39,888 nucleotides of DNA from an uncultured Lachnospiraceae bacterium (GTDB taxonomy: Bacteria; Bacillota; Clostridia; Lachnospirales; Lachnospiraceae): contig URUY01000030.1 in NCBI GenBank assembly GCA_900551115.1, positions 1 to 39,888 of the forward strand, read 5' to 3'. Positions 7,998 through 14,892 of this stretch are shown piece after piece. Position 1 is the first letter of the stretch, and the number at the start of each line of letters is the position of its first letter. The position numbers were made by a program, and so were the translations under genes. A model generated the notes under the pieces. It ran no database searches, had not been told where the DNA came from, and saw only the letters and a program-made list of their open reading frames with translations.

Positions 7998-8016
7998 AAG
8001 CCCCATAAATACGGCA
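7998..8016 (+). repeat. 19-base motif, copy 3 of 3
   Basis: AAGCCCCATAAATACGGCA, 41 bases after the surface-protein stop. With copy 2 it brackets that gene in direct orientation; copy 1 is inverted relative to both. Confidence 0.65.
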
Positions 8017-8086
8017 CTTAAAAAAAGTTTGCAAAACAGATGGGAAATTAATTCTCCGGGTCTAAATTAGATTTATGGAAAATGGA

Positions 8087-8123
8087 GAGTATATTGTCTG
8101 AAAAGATGATATACTCTTTTTTT
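8087..8123 (+). terminator. Rho-independent terminator after the surface-protein gene
   Basis: GAGTATAT (8087-8094) pairs with ATATACTC (8109-8116), followed by seven T. The loop is 14 bases. It probably ends the surface-protein transcript. Confidence 0.7.
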
Positions 8124-8199
8124 ATAGACAATAATCTCCTTAACCGATATAATAAAATCGAAAGTTCTCTTTTGAAAATAGTGGAACGGAGGTAGCAAA

Positions 8200-8445
8200 A
8201 TGAAATGTACCTTAATGCATAAACGAATAGCTGTTGCTGACATCGAGCTTGCTGATGCTACTGGTTTTATACAGAAAGTCAGCACCGTATATGCTACAGA
8301 GCATCTGCCTATAGGTGTGCCTGTACGTCAGGGAACTGTAGACAGAGCAGCATTAAATGAATGGTGGACAGAGCGTTCCATCCCGGCAAGCCGTTCCGGT
8401 ATTCGTGAAGCGCTGGAAGCCTTGGATATAAGGTGTGAAAAGTAG
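8200..8445 (+). pseudogene. 81-residue fragment, perhaps N-terminus of a HipA-like protein
   Basis: The frame has a good start (ACGGAGGTAGCAAA before ATG 8200). It contains CTLMHKRIAVADIELADAT, the segment TVYATEHLPIGVPV, and RAALNEWWTERSIPASRSG. From memory these resemble the first 80 residues of much longer clostridial proteins annotated as HipA-like or excisionase, so the frame looks truncated after EALDIR. No continuation is found downstream in any frame. It could instead be a small intact protein; the assignment to a family is weak. Confidence 0.4.
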
Positions 8446-8454
8446 GTGTCGCAA

Positions 8455-8474
8455 AATCATCGTTTTAGATGATT
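8455..8474. repeat. Small inverted repeat AATCATC / GATGATT
   Basis: Two perfect 7-base arms with loop GTTTTA, 10 bases after the fragment stop. There is no T-run. The rest of the gap to the LysR gene (8475-8658) shows nothing clear. Confidence 0.35.
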
Positions 8475-8658
8475 GAGCGATGCCCTTATTTGTGTGGGGC
8501 GAGACCCTGTTGAGCATGCAGCAAGTTTTTCAACAGAGAAATGAGCAAATGCAAAATATGAACCATCCGCTATGAAGGTGAGCAGTGTATGTTATACAAA
8601 AAAATCATCTTTCCGTTTTAGCACACACCAGGTAACTGCGATACTGTATCAAGTCAAC

Positions 8659-8687
8659 TTGCGAATTGTTTTCAGATGAAGTATGCT
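8659..8687 (+). promoter_or_regulatory. Possible promoter of the first LysR gene
   Basis: TTGCGA (8659-8664) and TATGCT (8682-8687) are 17 bases apart, 42 bases before the start codon. Both boxes deviate from consensus, so this is tentative. Confidence 0.35.
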
Positions 8688-8728
8688 TTAAAAGTGTAAT
8701 GATAATAGAAAACGAGGTGGAGGAGTTT

Positions 8729-9646
8729 ATGACTTTACAACAATTAAAATATATAGTTACAGTAGCAGAGAGGGGAACACTCAGCGAAGCAGCGCGAGAA
8801 TTATTTATTTCCCAGCCGAGTTTAACGAAATCAATTAAAGAACTGGAAAAAGAGATGGAACTTACCATTTTTGACAGGACAAATAAAGGAATACAAGCTT
8901 CTAAAGAGGGAGAAACCTTTTTAGGTTATGCAAGGCAGGTGTTGGAACAGGCAAATCTTCTTGAAGAGCATTATAAGGAAAAAGCAGGAGGAAAACAGGA
9001 ATTTTGCGTTTCCACTCAACATTATTCCTTTGCGGTAAATGCGTTTGTAAATCTGATTAAAGAATATGGAAATAAAAATTATGATTTCAGTCTGAGAGAA
9101 ACACAGACCTATGAAATTATCGAAGATGTTAAGCAGATGAAAAGTGAAATAGGCATTTTATATCTGAACGATTTTAACAGGACTGTTTTACAGAAAATAA
9201 TGAAGGCAAATAATCTGACTTTCAGGGAATTATTTGTGGCGAAGCCTCATGTGTTTATCAGTAAGGAGCATCCGCTTGCAGGGAAGAAAAGTATTCAGAT
9301 GGCAGAACTAAAAGAGTATCCGTATTTGTCTTTTGAACAGGGGGAACATAATTCCTTTTATTTTTCAGAAGAAATTTTCAGTACAGCTATCAGAACAAAA
9401 AATATTCGGGTACGGGACAGAGCAACCCTGTTCAATCTGCTTATCGGTCTGAATGGTTACACGGTATGCAGCGGTGTTATAGATGAAAAGCTGAATGGAG
9501 AAAAGATTATTGCGGTTCCGTTGGAAGAAGAAGGGGAAATGCAGATTGGCATTGTGATGCATAAGAATCGTTTGCCGAGTAAATTAGGGAAGATATACAT
9601 TGAGGAATTGGAAGAGTATACAAAGAACTATCAGAAGAAGAAATGA
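8729..9646 (+). CDS. LysR-family transcriptional regulator
   Basis: This 305-residue protein has normal LysR length. Residues 1-60 form the winged helix-turn-helix (LQQLKYIVTVAERGTLSEAA, then SQPSLTKSIKELEKEM). Residues about 90-300 form the two-lobed effector-binding domain (EIGILYLNDFNR, FVAKPHVFISKEHPL). ATG 8729 is preferred over the earlier in-frame start at 8666 because the family begins at MTLQQLKYI and GGTGGAGGAG lies just upstream. A terminator follows. It precedes metY in the same direction, and an inverted repeat in the metY promoter is a likely target. By analogy with CysB/MetR/CysR-type activators it may sense a sulfur metabolite such as O-acetylhomoserine; the effector is not known. 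Confidence 0.85.
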   Translation: MTLQQLKYIVTVAERGTLSEAARELFISQPSLTKSIKELEKEMELTIFDRTNKGIQASKEGETFLGYARQVLEQANLLEEHYKEKAGGKQEFCVSTQHYSFAVNAFVNLIKEYGNKNYDFSLRETQTYEIIEDVKQMKSEIGILYLNDFNRTVLQKIMKANNLTFRELFVAKPHVFISKEHPLAGKKSIQMAELKEYPYLSFEQGEHNSFYFSEEIFSTAIRTKNIRVRDRATLFNLLIGLNGYTVCSGVIDEKLNGEKIIAVPLEEEGEMQIGIVMHKNRLPSKLGKIYIEELEEYTKNYQKKK

Positions 9647-9654
9647 AATGCAGG

Positions 9655-9701
9655 AAACACTTTGCTATAACTAAAAGCTATGGCAAAGTGTTATTTTTAT
9701 G
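9655..9701 (+). terminator. Rho-independent terminator after the LysR gene
   Basis: AACACTTTGC, starting at 9656, pairs with GCAAAGTGTT, ending at 9692. A run of T follows. Confidence 0.75.
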
Positions 9702-9710
9702 TATTTTATT

Positions 9711-9735
9711 AAAGTATGAAAATCAATTATACTTT
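9711..9735 (+). promoter_or_regulatory. Putative LysR operator overlapping the metY promoter
   Basis: AAAGTAT (9711-9717) and ATACTTT (9729-9735) are perfect inverted arms with 11 bases between them, the T-N11-A layout typical of LysR sites. The right arm overlaps a possible -10 box TATACT (9728-9733), so binding should affect metY transcription directly. Confidence 0.5.
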
Positions 9736-9768
9736 CTGACATATTGAATCAAAGAAAGGGAGAAGCAT

Positions 9769-11040
9769 ATGGCAAACCAAATAGAAACAAAATGTATTCA
9801 CGAAGGCTGGAAGCCGGCGCAGGGAGAAGCAAGACAACTGCCGATTTATCAAAGCACCACATTTAGATATGATACCAGCGAAGAAATGGGAAAATTGTTT
9901 GATTTAGAGTCAGAAGGGTACTTTTATACAAGATTACAAAATCCCACCAATGATGCAACTGCTGCAAAAATCTGTGCGTTAGAAGGGGGCGTGGCAGCTA
10001 TGCTGACATCCTCCGGGCAAGCGGCAAATTTCTATGCGATTTTTAACATTTGTGAAGCGGGAGACCATTTTATTGCATCCTCTTCTATTTATGGAGGAAC
10101 ATATAATTTATTTGGCGTTACCATGAAAAAGATGGGAATAGAGTGTACTTTTGTGGATCAGGATTTACCGGAAGAAGAATTGGAAAAATATTTTAAACCG
10201 AATACAAAAGCAGTATTTGGAGAAACCGTGACGAACCCGACTGTTTCGGTATTCGATTTTGAAAAGTTTGCAAGACTGGCACACTTGCATGGAGTACCAC
10301 TGATTATAGACAATACTTTTGCAACTCCTATAAATTGCAGACCGTTTGAGTGGGGTGCTGATATTGTAACACATTCCACCACAAAATATATGGACGGACA
10401 TGGAGTAGGAGTAGGAGGCTGTATCGTAGACAGCGGTAATTTTGACTGGAATGAGTATGCAGACAGATTTCCCGGACTGACAACACCGGATGAATCCTAT
10501 CATGGGATTACCTATACGGAAAAATTCGGAAAGGGTGCATATATTACAAAGGCAACCGCTCAGTTAATGAGAGATTTTGGTTCCATACAATCCCCACAGA
10601 ATGCATTCTATTTGAATTTGGGATTGGAAACTCTGCATCTGCGTATGGAACGACATTGTCAGAATGCCTTGAAAGTAGCTGAGTTTTTGGAAAAACATAA
10701 TAAAGTGGCATGGGTGCATTATGCGGGATTGAAAAATGATAAATATTATGAACTGGCGCAAAGGTATATGCCAAAGGGAACCTGCGGTGTGCTGGCGTTT
10801 GCAGTAAAAGGTGGAAGAGATGCTTCTATTGAATTTATGGACAAGCTAAAAGTGGCATCCATTGTAACACATGTAGCAGACTCCAAAACATGTCTGCTGC
10901 ACCCGGCAAGCCATACCCATAGGCAGCTTACAGATGAGCAGTTAGAAGAAGCGGGCATTGCACCGGATTTAATCAGATTGTCAGTCGGAATTGAGAATGT
11001 GGAAGACATCATTGAAGATTTAAGGCAGGCATTGTCATAA
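9769..11040 (+). CDS. metY: O-acetylhomoserine sulfhydrylase (aminocarboxypropyltransferase)
   Basis: This 423-residue enzyme belongs to the Cys/Met metabolism PLP family and has the usual MetY length. Seen motifs are the N-terminal ETKCIHEGWKPAQGEARQLP, YTRLQNPTNDA, the SSGQAAN segment near residue 82, the PLP aspartate in PLIIDNTFATP, and the PLP lysine in THSTTKYMDGHG. MetY-type proteins are longer than cystathionine gamma-synthase owing to the inserted region around residues 225-260 (FPGLTTPDESYHGITY), present here. It should join sulfide to O-acetylhomoserine to give homocysteine in the cytosol. The ribosome site GGGAG precedes ATG 9769. It is followed after 21 bases by the MetE-like gene, giving a homocysteine-to-methionine unit. 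Confidence 0.9.
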   Translation: MANQIETKCIHEGWKPAQGEARQLPIYQSTTFRYDTSEEMGKLFDLESEGYFYTRLQNPTNDATAAKICALEGGVAAMLTSSGQAANFYAIFNICEAGDHFIASSSIYGGTYNLFGVTMKKMGIECTFVDQDLPEEELEKYFKPNTKAVFGETVTNPTVSVFDFEKFARLAHLHGVPLIIDNTFATPINCRPFEWGADIVTHSTTKYMDGHGVGVGGCIVDSGNFDWNEYADRFPGLTTPDESYHGITYTEKFGKGAYITKATAQLMRDFGSIQSPQNAFYLNLGLETLHLRMERHCQNALKVAEFLEKHNKVAWVHYAGLKNDKYYELAQRYMPKGTCGVLAFAVKGGRDASIEFMDKLKVASIVTHVADSKTCLLHPASHTHRQLTDEQLEEAGIAPDLIRLSVGIENVEDIIEDLRQALS

Positions 11041-11061
11041 AAAGAGAAAGGAAGAAGAGAA

Positions 11062-12165
11062 ATGTTAAACATAAAATATGATATTGTAGGTTCTTTCCTG
11101 CGAACAAAAGAAATCAAAGAAGCTCGTGAAAAGTATTCACAGCAACAAATCTCGCTGGAAAGCTTAAGAGAAGTGGAAAACCGGGAGATAGAAAAGCTTG
11201 TAAAAAAAGAAGCAGAGCATGGATTACAATTTGTAACAGACGGAGAATTTCGCAGAAGGTGGTGGCATTTAGACTGGCTAAAGGAATTTGAGGGATTTGG
11301 AACAAAACATTTTGATAAAGAACTGAATGGAGCTGTAAATCACATTGAATTAGGATATATTACAGGAAAAATATGCTATAACAAGCAGAAAAAGCATCCG
11401 GAAATAGAAGCATGGGATTTTCTGAAGCAATGTGCGGCAGATTATCCGGGGGTTATGGCAAAAAAATGCATTTCCGGACCGAATATGATTTTGGTAGATC
11501 ACTTTTTACAGCTGGGAATCAAGGATACGGCATTTTATGGACAGGATATAGATGCGATAATAGAGGATATTGGAATAGCCTATCAGGAGGCGATTCGGGA
11601 TTTGTATGAGCATGGATGCCGTTATCTGCAGATTGATGATACCTCATGGACCTATCTGATTGATGAAAAGTTTTTGGAAAAGGTAAAAACACTCGGATAT
11701 GCAAAAGAGGAAATTTTAGAGTGGTTCCGCAGAGCTTACACAAAAGCACTGGAAAAGAAACCGGAAGATATGATGATTGCCAATCATTTCTGCAAGGGGA
11801 ACTTTAAAGGCCATCCGTTGTTTGCAGGACTGTATGATTCGGTTGCGCCGATTATTTGTCAGATTCCATACGATGGATTTTTTGTGGAATATGATGATGA
11901 GCGTTCCGGTTCCTTTAAACCCTGGGCGGGATTAAAGGGAACGGACGTGACTTTTGTGGCAGGTCTGATTTCTACAAAAAATCCGATTTTGGAAACGCAG
12001 GAAGCAATCAGAAATCGGTATGAGGAAGCAAAAGCAGTGATAGGAGAGAATATTGCATTATCTCCGCAATGCGGCTTTGCTTCTGTAGAAGAGGGAAACT
12101 GTATTGATGAAGAAACACAGTGGAAGAAGATAGATTTACTGGTATCATGTAAGGATTTTCTGTAA
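11062..12165 (+). CDS. MetE-like methionine synthase, single catalytic domain (YxjG type)
   Basis: This 367-residue protein corresponds to the C-terminal catalytic half of cobalamin-independent methionine synthase, without the N-terminal folate-binding half. It starts in the typical way (YDIVGSFLRTKEIKEAR). Zinc ligands of the MetE family are recognisable: His-x-Cys in NHFCKGN (about residue 234) and the late Cys in SPQCGFAS (about residue 337). The substrate-handling motif QIDDTSW is also present. It should methylate homocysteine formed by the preceding MetY. The methyl donor is uncertain. YxjG/YxjH are annotated as folate enzymes, while some core-MetE families use a methylated corrinoid protein. 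AAAGGAAG precedes ATG 11062. Confidence 0.8.
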   Translation: MLNIKYDIVGSFLRTKEIKEAREKYSQQQISLESLREVENREIEKLVKKEAEHGLQFVTDGEFRRRWWHLDWLKEFEGFGTKHFDKELNGAVNHIELGYITGKICYNKQKKHPEIEAWDFLKQCAADYPGVMAKKCISGPNMILVDHFLQLGIKDTAFYGQDIDAIIEDIGIAYQEAIRDLYEHGCRYLQIDDTSWTYLIDEKFLEKVKTLGYAKEEILEWFRRAYTKALEKKPEDMMIANHFCKGNFKGHPLFAGLYDSVAPIICQIPYDGFFVEYDDERSGSFKPWAGLKGTDVTFVAGLISTKNPILETQEAIRNRYEEAKAVIGENIALSPQCGFASVEEGNCIDEETQWKKIDLLVSCKDFL

Positions 12166-12171
12166 AATCGA

Positions 12172-13053
12172 TTATACATGCAGCTCTTCCAATATTTTTT
12201 TTGCTGCAATACTTTGAGGTCTGCTTGAATCTGTAATCAGGCAGATCTCACGTGTTGGAAGCGGCTCCTGCAGACGGATGGGAAAAAGCTCGCCTTTTGC
12301 AATAGAATCTCCGGCTAATTCTTCCGGATAGAAACCGATACCGAGATTATGAACAATCATGGGAAGAATCTGGTCAGCAGTGGAGGCTTCCATATCAGGT
12401 GTAAAGGACAGCTTGTGATTTAAAAAGTACTGAATATAAAGGTTTCTTGTTCCGGTCTGCGTTCCAAGAGAAACAAACGGATAATCTGTCAATTCCTTCA
12501 GAGAGTGGATTGTTTCCGAAAGCTCTTTATATTTTTCCCCACCCAATAGTATTTCCCGAAAGGAATATAGAGGAGTGCTGTTAAGAGGCTTTTTTACAGT
12601 GAAAGGAGAAGTAATTATGGCAAAATCAACAGAACCGCTTTCTAAAGCGGCAATCGCCTGTGGAGTAGAGTGATTCCAGACTTTCAATCGCACATTGGGA
12701 AACTGTTTATGAAAGGATTCCAGCTTTTCCAATAAGAGAATGCGAAGGGCTGTTTCGGTGGCTCCGATTGTAATATGACCGCTTTCTAAGCTGCGGTCTT
12801 TTTTTAATTCTAATTCCCCATATTGAAGCTGTTCGTAAGCGACAGAAACATGGGAAAAAAGGCGTTCGCCTTCCGGAGTTAACAAAATACCACGATTGGA
12901 ACGGACAAAGAGCTTGCAATCCAGCTCGTGTTCCAAATTATTCATACAGCGGGTTATATTCGGTTGGTTATTATGAAGGATTTCGGCTGCTTTAGAAAAA
13001 CTGTGGTACTGTGCAACAAAATAGAAAATCCGGTAATAGTCATAGGTAATCAT
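12172..13053 (-). CDS. LysR-family transcriptional regulator, divergent from the MATE gene
   Basis: This is a 293-residue LysR protein. The N-terminal helix-turn-helix reads YDYYRIFYFVAQYHSFSKAA then QPNITRCMNNLEHEL. The effector domain spans about residues 88-290 (HITIGATETALRILLLEKLE; SVDFAIITSPF; GIGFYPEELA). The start at 13053 is chosen because AAGGAG lies 9 bases upstream and the family starts at about this point; a longer frame to 13161 would cross the operator. The gene converges on the MetE-like gene, with only 6 bases between their ends, and diverges from the MATE gene. It probably controls that exporter and itself through the palindrome at 13075-13109. Confidence 0.85.
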   Translation of the reverse strand: MITYDYYRIFYFVAQYHSFSKAAEILHNNQPNITRCMNNLEHELDCKLFVRSNRGILLTPEGERLFSHVSVAYEQLQYGELELKKDRSLESGHITIGATETALRILLLEKLESFHKQFPNVRLKVWNHSTPQAIAALESGSVDFAIITSPFTVKKPLNSTPLYSFREILLGGEKYKELSETIHSLKELTDYPFVSLGTQTGTRNLYIQYFLNHKLSFTPDMEASTADQILPMIVHNLGIGFYPEELAGDSIAKGELFPIRLQEPLPTREICLITDSSRPQSIAAKKILEELHV

Positions 13054-13074
13054 GGAAAAAATCTCCTTTACAGC

Positions 13075-13109
13075 ATATAAAAAACATATAATGAATATGT
13101 TTTTTATAT
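13075..13109. promoter_or_regulatory. Perfect 15-base inverted repeat, likely LysR operator
   Basis: ATATAAAAAACATAT (13075-13089) and ATATGTTTTTTATAT (13095-13109) match perfectly around 5 bases (AATGA). It lies centrally in the divergent LysR/MATE gap, just upstream of the MATE promoter and 22 bases from the LysR start codon. Confidence 0.7.
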
Positions 13110-13111
13110 AT

Positions 13112-13140
13112 TTTACATCTGACAATAGAGAAAGTATAAT
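13112..13140 (+). promoter_or_regulatory. Promoter of the MATE exporter gene
   Basis: TTTACA (13112-13117) and TATAAT (13135-13140) are 17 bases apart. The -35 box begins 3 bases after the palindrome, so a bound regulator would touch RNA polymerase. Confidence 0.6.
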
Positions 13141-13179
13141 ACAACGGATGAAAAAATACAATCAGAAAAGAGGGATAAC

Positions 13180-14502
13180 ATGAATAAAGAATTAACGCAG
13201 GGAAAACCGGAAACAGTGCTTTGGAAATTTTGTCTGCCATTGTTTGGAAGTATTGTTTTTCAACAATTATACAATATTGCTGACAGTCTGGTGGCCGGTA
13301 AATTTATAGGCGAGAATGCATTGGCGGCGGTAGGGAACAGCTACGAAATCACGCTGATTTTTATTGCGTTTGCTTTCGGATGTAATATAGGGTGTTCTGT
13401 TATCGTGTCACGATTCTTTGGGGCAAAATTTTATAAGGAAGTAAAGACAACAGTTTATACGGCAATTATCAGCAGTGCAATATTATGCGTGGTTCTGATG
13501 ATTTTTGGGATAATAACTTGTGAAGGGCTTTTGGCTTTGATACATACTCCAAAGGAAATTATGGCGGATTCTAAATTATATTTGGATATTTATATTTGGG
13601 GACTTCCATTCTTATTTTTTTACAATATTGCCACAGGAATTTTTTCTGCACTGGGTGATTCTAAGACGCCATTCATATTCCTCGCAGTTTCATCAACTTC
13701 TAATATCCTGGCGGATATTTGGTTTGTTAAATCTTTTCATATGGGCATTGCCGGAGTCGCATGGGCAACTTTCCTGTGTCAGGGAATAAGCTGTGTACTG
13801 GCTATGGTAGTGGTGCTGAAAAGAATTTCTAAAATTCATACGGAAGGCAGAATAGAAATTTTTTCTGCCTCTGTTTTAAAAAAAATAACAATGATTGCCG
13901 TGCCGAGTATTTTACAGCAGTCCTTTATCTCTGTTGGAAATATTGTCATTCAGAGTGTAATCAATGGCTTCGGACCGGGCGCAATGGCAGGATATTCTGC
14001 GGCAGTCAAGCTGAACAATCTGGTGATTACTTCTTTTACAACCTTAGGGAACGGGATTTCAAACTATACGGCACAGAATATCGGAGCAGGTATTTTGCCG
14101 AGAGTAAGAGCCGGGTTTCGGGCAGGATGCAAAATGGTATGGTTTATCTGTGTACCGATTGTGGCACTCTATATGCTTTTGGGCACGTTGCTTGTCCGCT
14201 TCTTTATGGATGAACCGTCAGAAATGGCTTTGTCAGCGGGGGTGCAGTTTTTGTTTATTGTAGCACCGTTTTATTTTATTGTATCTACTAAGCTGGTAGC
14301 GGACGGCATTTTAAGAGGGGCAGGTATGATGAAAGAATTTATGGCGGCAACCTTTACCGATTTAATACTCAGGGTTTTATTTACGGTTATCCTGTCAAAA
14401 AGCATTGGACTGGTTGGCATTTGGTACTCATGGCCAATCGGCTGGACAATTGCCATGTTTCTTTCAGTCATTTACTATCGAAAGGGTGCGTGGACGAATT
14501 AA
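13180..14502 (+). CDS. MATE-family multidrug/metabolite exporter
   Basis: This 440-residue membrane protein has the size and twelve hydrophobic segments of the NorM/DinF/MATE superfamily. Clear family marks are the start (VLWKFCLPLFGSIVFQQLYN, then ADSLVAGKFIGENALAAVG) and the mirrored second half (VPSILQQSFISVGNIVIQ, then GFGPGAMAGYSAAVKLNNL). It should export an organic compound in exchange for Na+ or H+. The substrate is unknown; the divergent LysR gene suggests induction by a small molecule. ATG 13180 follows AGAGGG. It is not part of the cobalamin unit, since the riboswitch starts about 50 bases after its stop. Confidence 0.85.
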   Translation: MNKELTQGKPETVLWKFCLPLFGSIVFQQLYNIADSLVAGKFIGENALAAVGNSYEITLIFIAFAFGCNIGCSVIVSRFFGAKFYKEVKTTVYTAIISSAILCVVLMIFGIITCEGLLALIHTPKEIMADSKLYLDIYIWGLPFLFFYNIATGIFSALGDSKTPFIFLAVSSTSNILADIWFVKSFHMGIAGVAWATFLCQGISCVLAMVVVLKRISKIHTEGRIEIFSASVLKKITMIAVPSILQQSFISVGNIVIQSVINGFGPGAMAGYSAAVKLNNLVITSFTTLGNGISNYTAQNIGAGILPRVRAGFRAGCKMVWFICVPIVALYMLLGTLLVRFFMDEPSEMALSAGVQFLFIVAPFYFIVSTKLVADGILRGAGMMKEFMAATFTDLILRVLFTVILSKSIGLVGIWYSWPIGWTIAMFLSVIYYRKGAWTN

Positions 14503-14505
14503 CTA

Positions 14506-14534
14506 TTGCCTTTCAAACTAAATTATGCAATAAT
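14506..14534 (+). promoter_or_regulatory. Possible promoter of the cobalamin operon
   Basis: TTGCCT (14506-14511) and AATAAT (14529-14534) are 17 bases apart and would start RNA near 14541, just ahead of the riboswitch. The -10 box is weak, so this is provisional. Confidence 0.35.
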
Positions 14535-14549
14535 ATAAACTAATTGAAT

Positions 14550-14755
14550 AAAAATGACAGGTGTCAGATAAGAAACACATTTCTTGATCTGGTGAAAAGG
14601 GAAACAGGTGTAAATCCTGTACGAACTCGTCACTGTAATTAGGGAGCATAAGCCATATGCCATTGGGAAACTGAGAAGGCGGCTTACAGCAATGAACTAT
14701 AAGTCAGGAGACCTGCCTGCCATTGTACGGGAATTTATTCCGAACCACGAGTAAT
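14550..14755 (+). ncRNA. Cobalamin (AdoCbl) riboswitch aptamer
   Basis: The sequence has the conserved core in order: AAAGGGAAACAGGTGTAAAT, TCCTGT, CGAACTCGTCACTGTAA, GCCATTGGGAAACTGAGAAGG, and the B12 box AAGTCAGGAGACCTGCC (about 14701-14717). A small hairpin CGGGAATTTATTCCG follows and fits P13, which closes the regulatory kissing loop. The aptamer should bind a cobamide and turn off the 21-kb uptake and synthesis operon. Confidence 0.95.
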
Positions 14756-14807
14756 TGGTTGTACATAAAGAGAAGCGATTAGGAAAACTATGGCTTTTAT
14801 TTTGTAG

Positions 14808-14836
14808 TCCATTTACATTTTGTAGATGGATTTTTT
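14808..14836 (+). terminator. Riboswitch expression-platform terminator
   Basis: TCCATTTAC (14808-14816) pairs with GTAGATGGA (14822-14830), one G-U pair, followed by six T. Placed between the aptamer and the first gene, it suggests control by premature transcription termination. Confidence 0.7.
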
Positions 14837-14892
14837 ATTTGTGTGCTGAAATATTTTCCCTGCATTATTCAAAAAATAATGGAGGAAACAAG

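Noticed and set aside
8446..8728. oriT or relaxase-related site
   Set aside because: Only a 7-base inverted repeat is present, with no recognised nick region and no mobilisation gene nearby.
14755..14892. Longer N-terminus for the CbiK lipoprotein
   Set aside because: The extension would cover the riboswitch terminator. ATG 14893 has a good ribosome site and begins a proper lipoprotein signal peptide.
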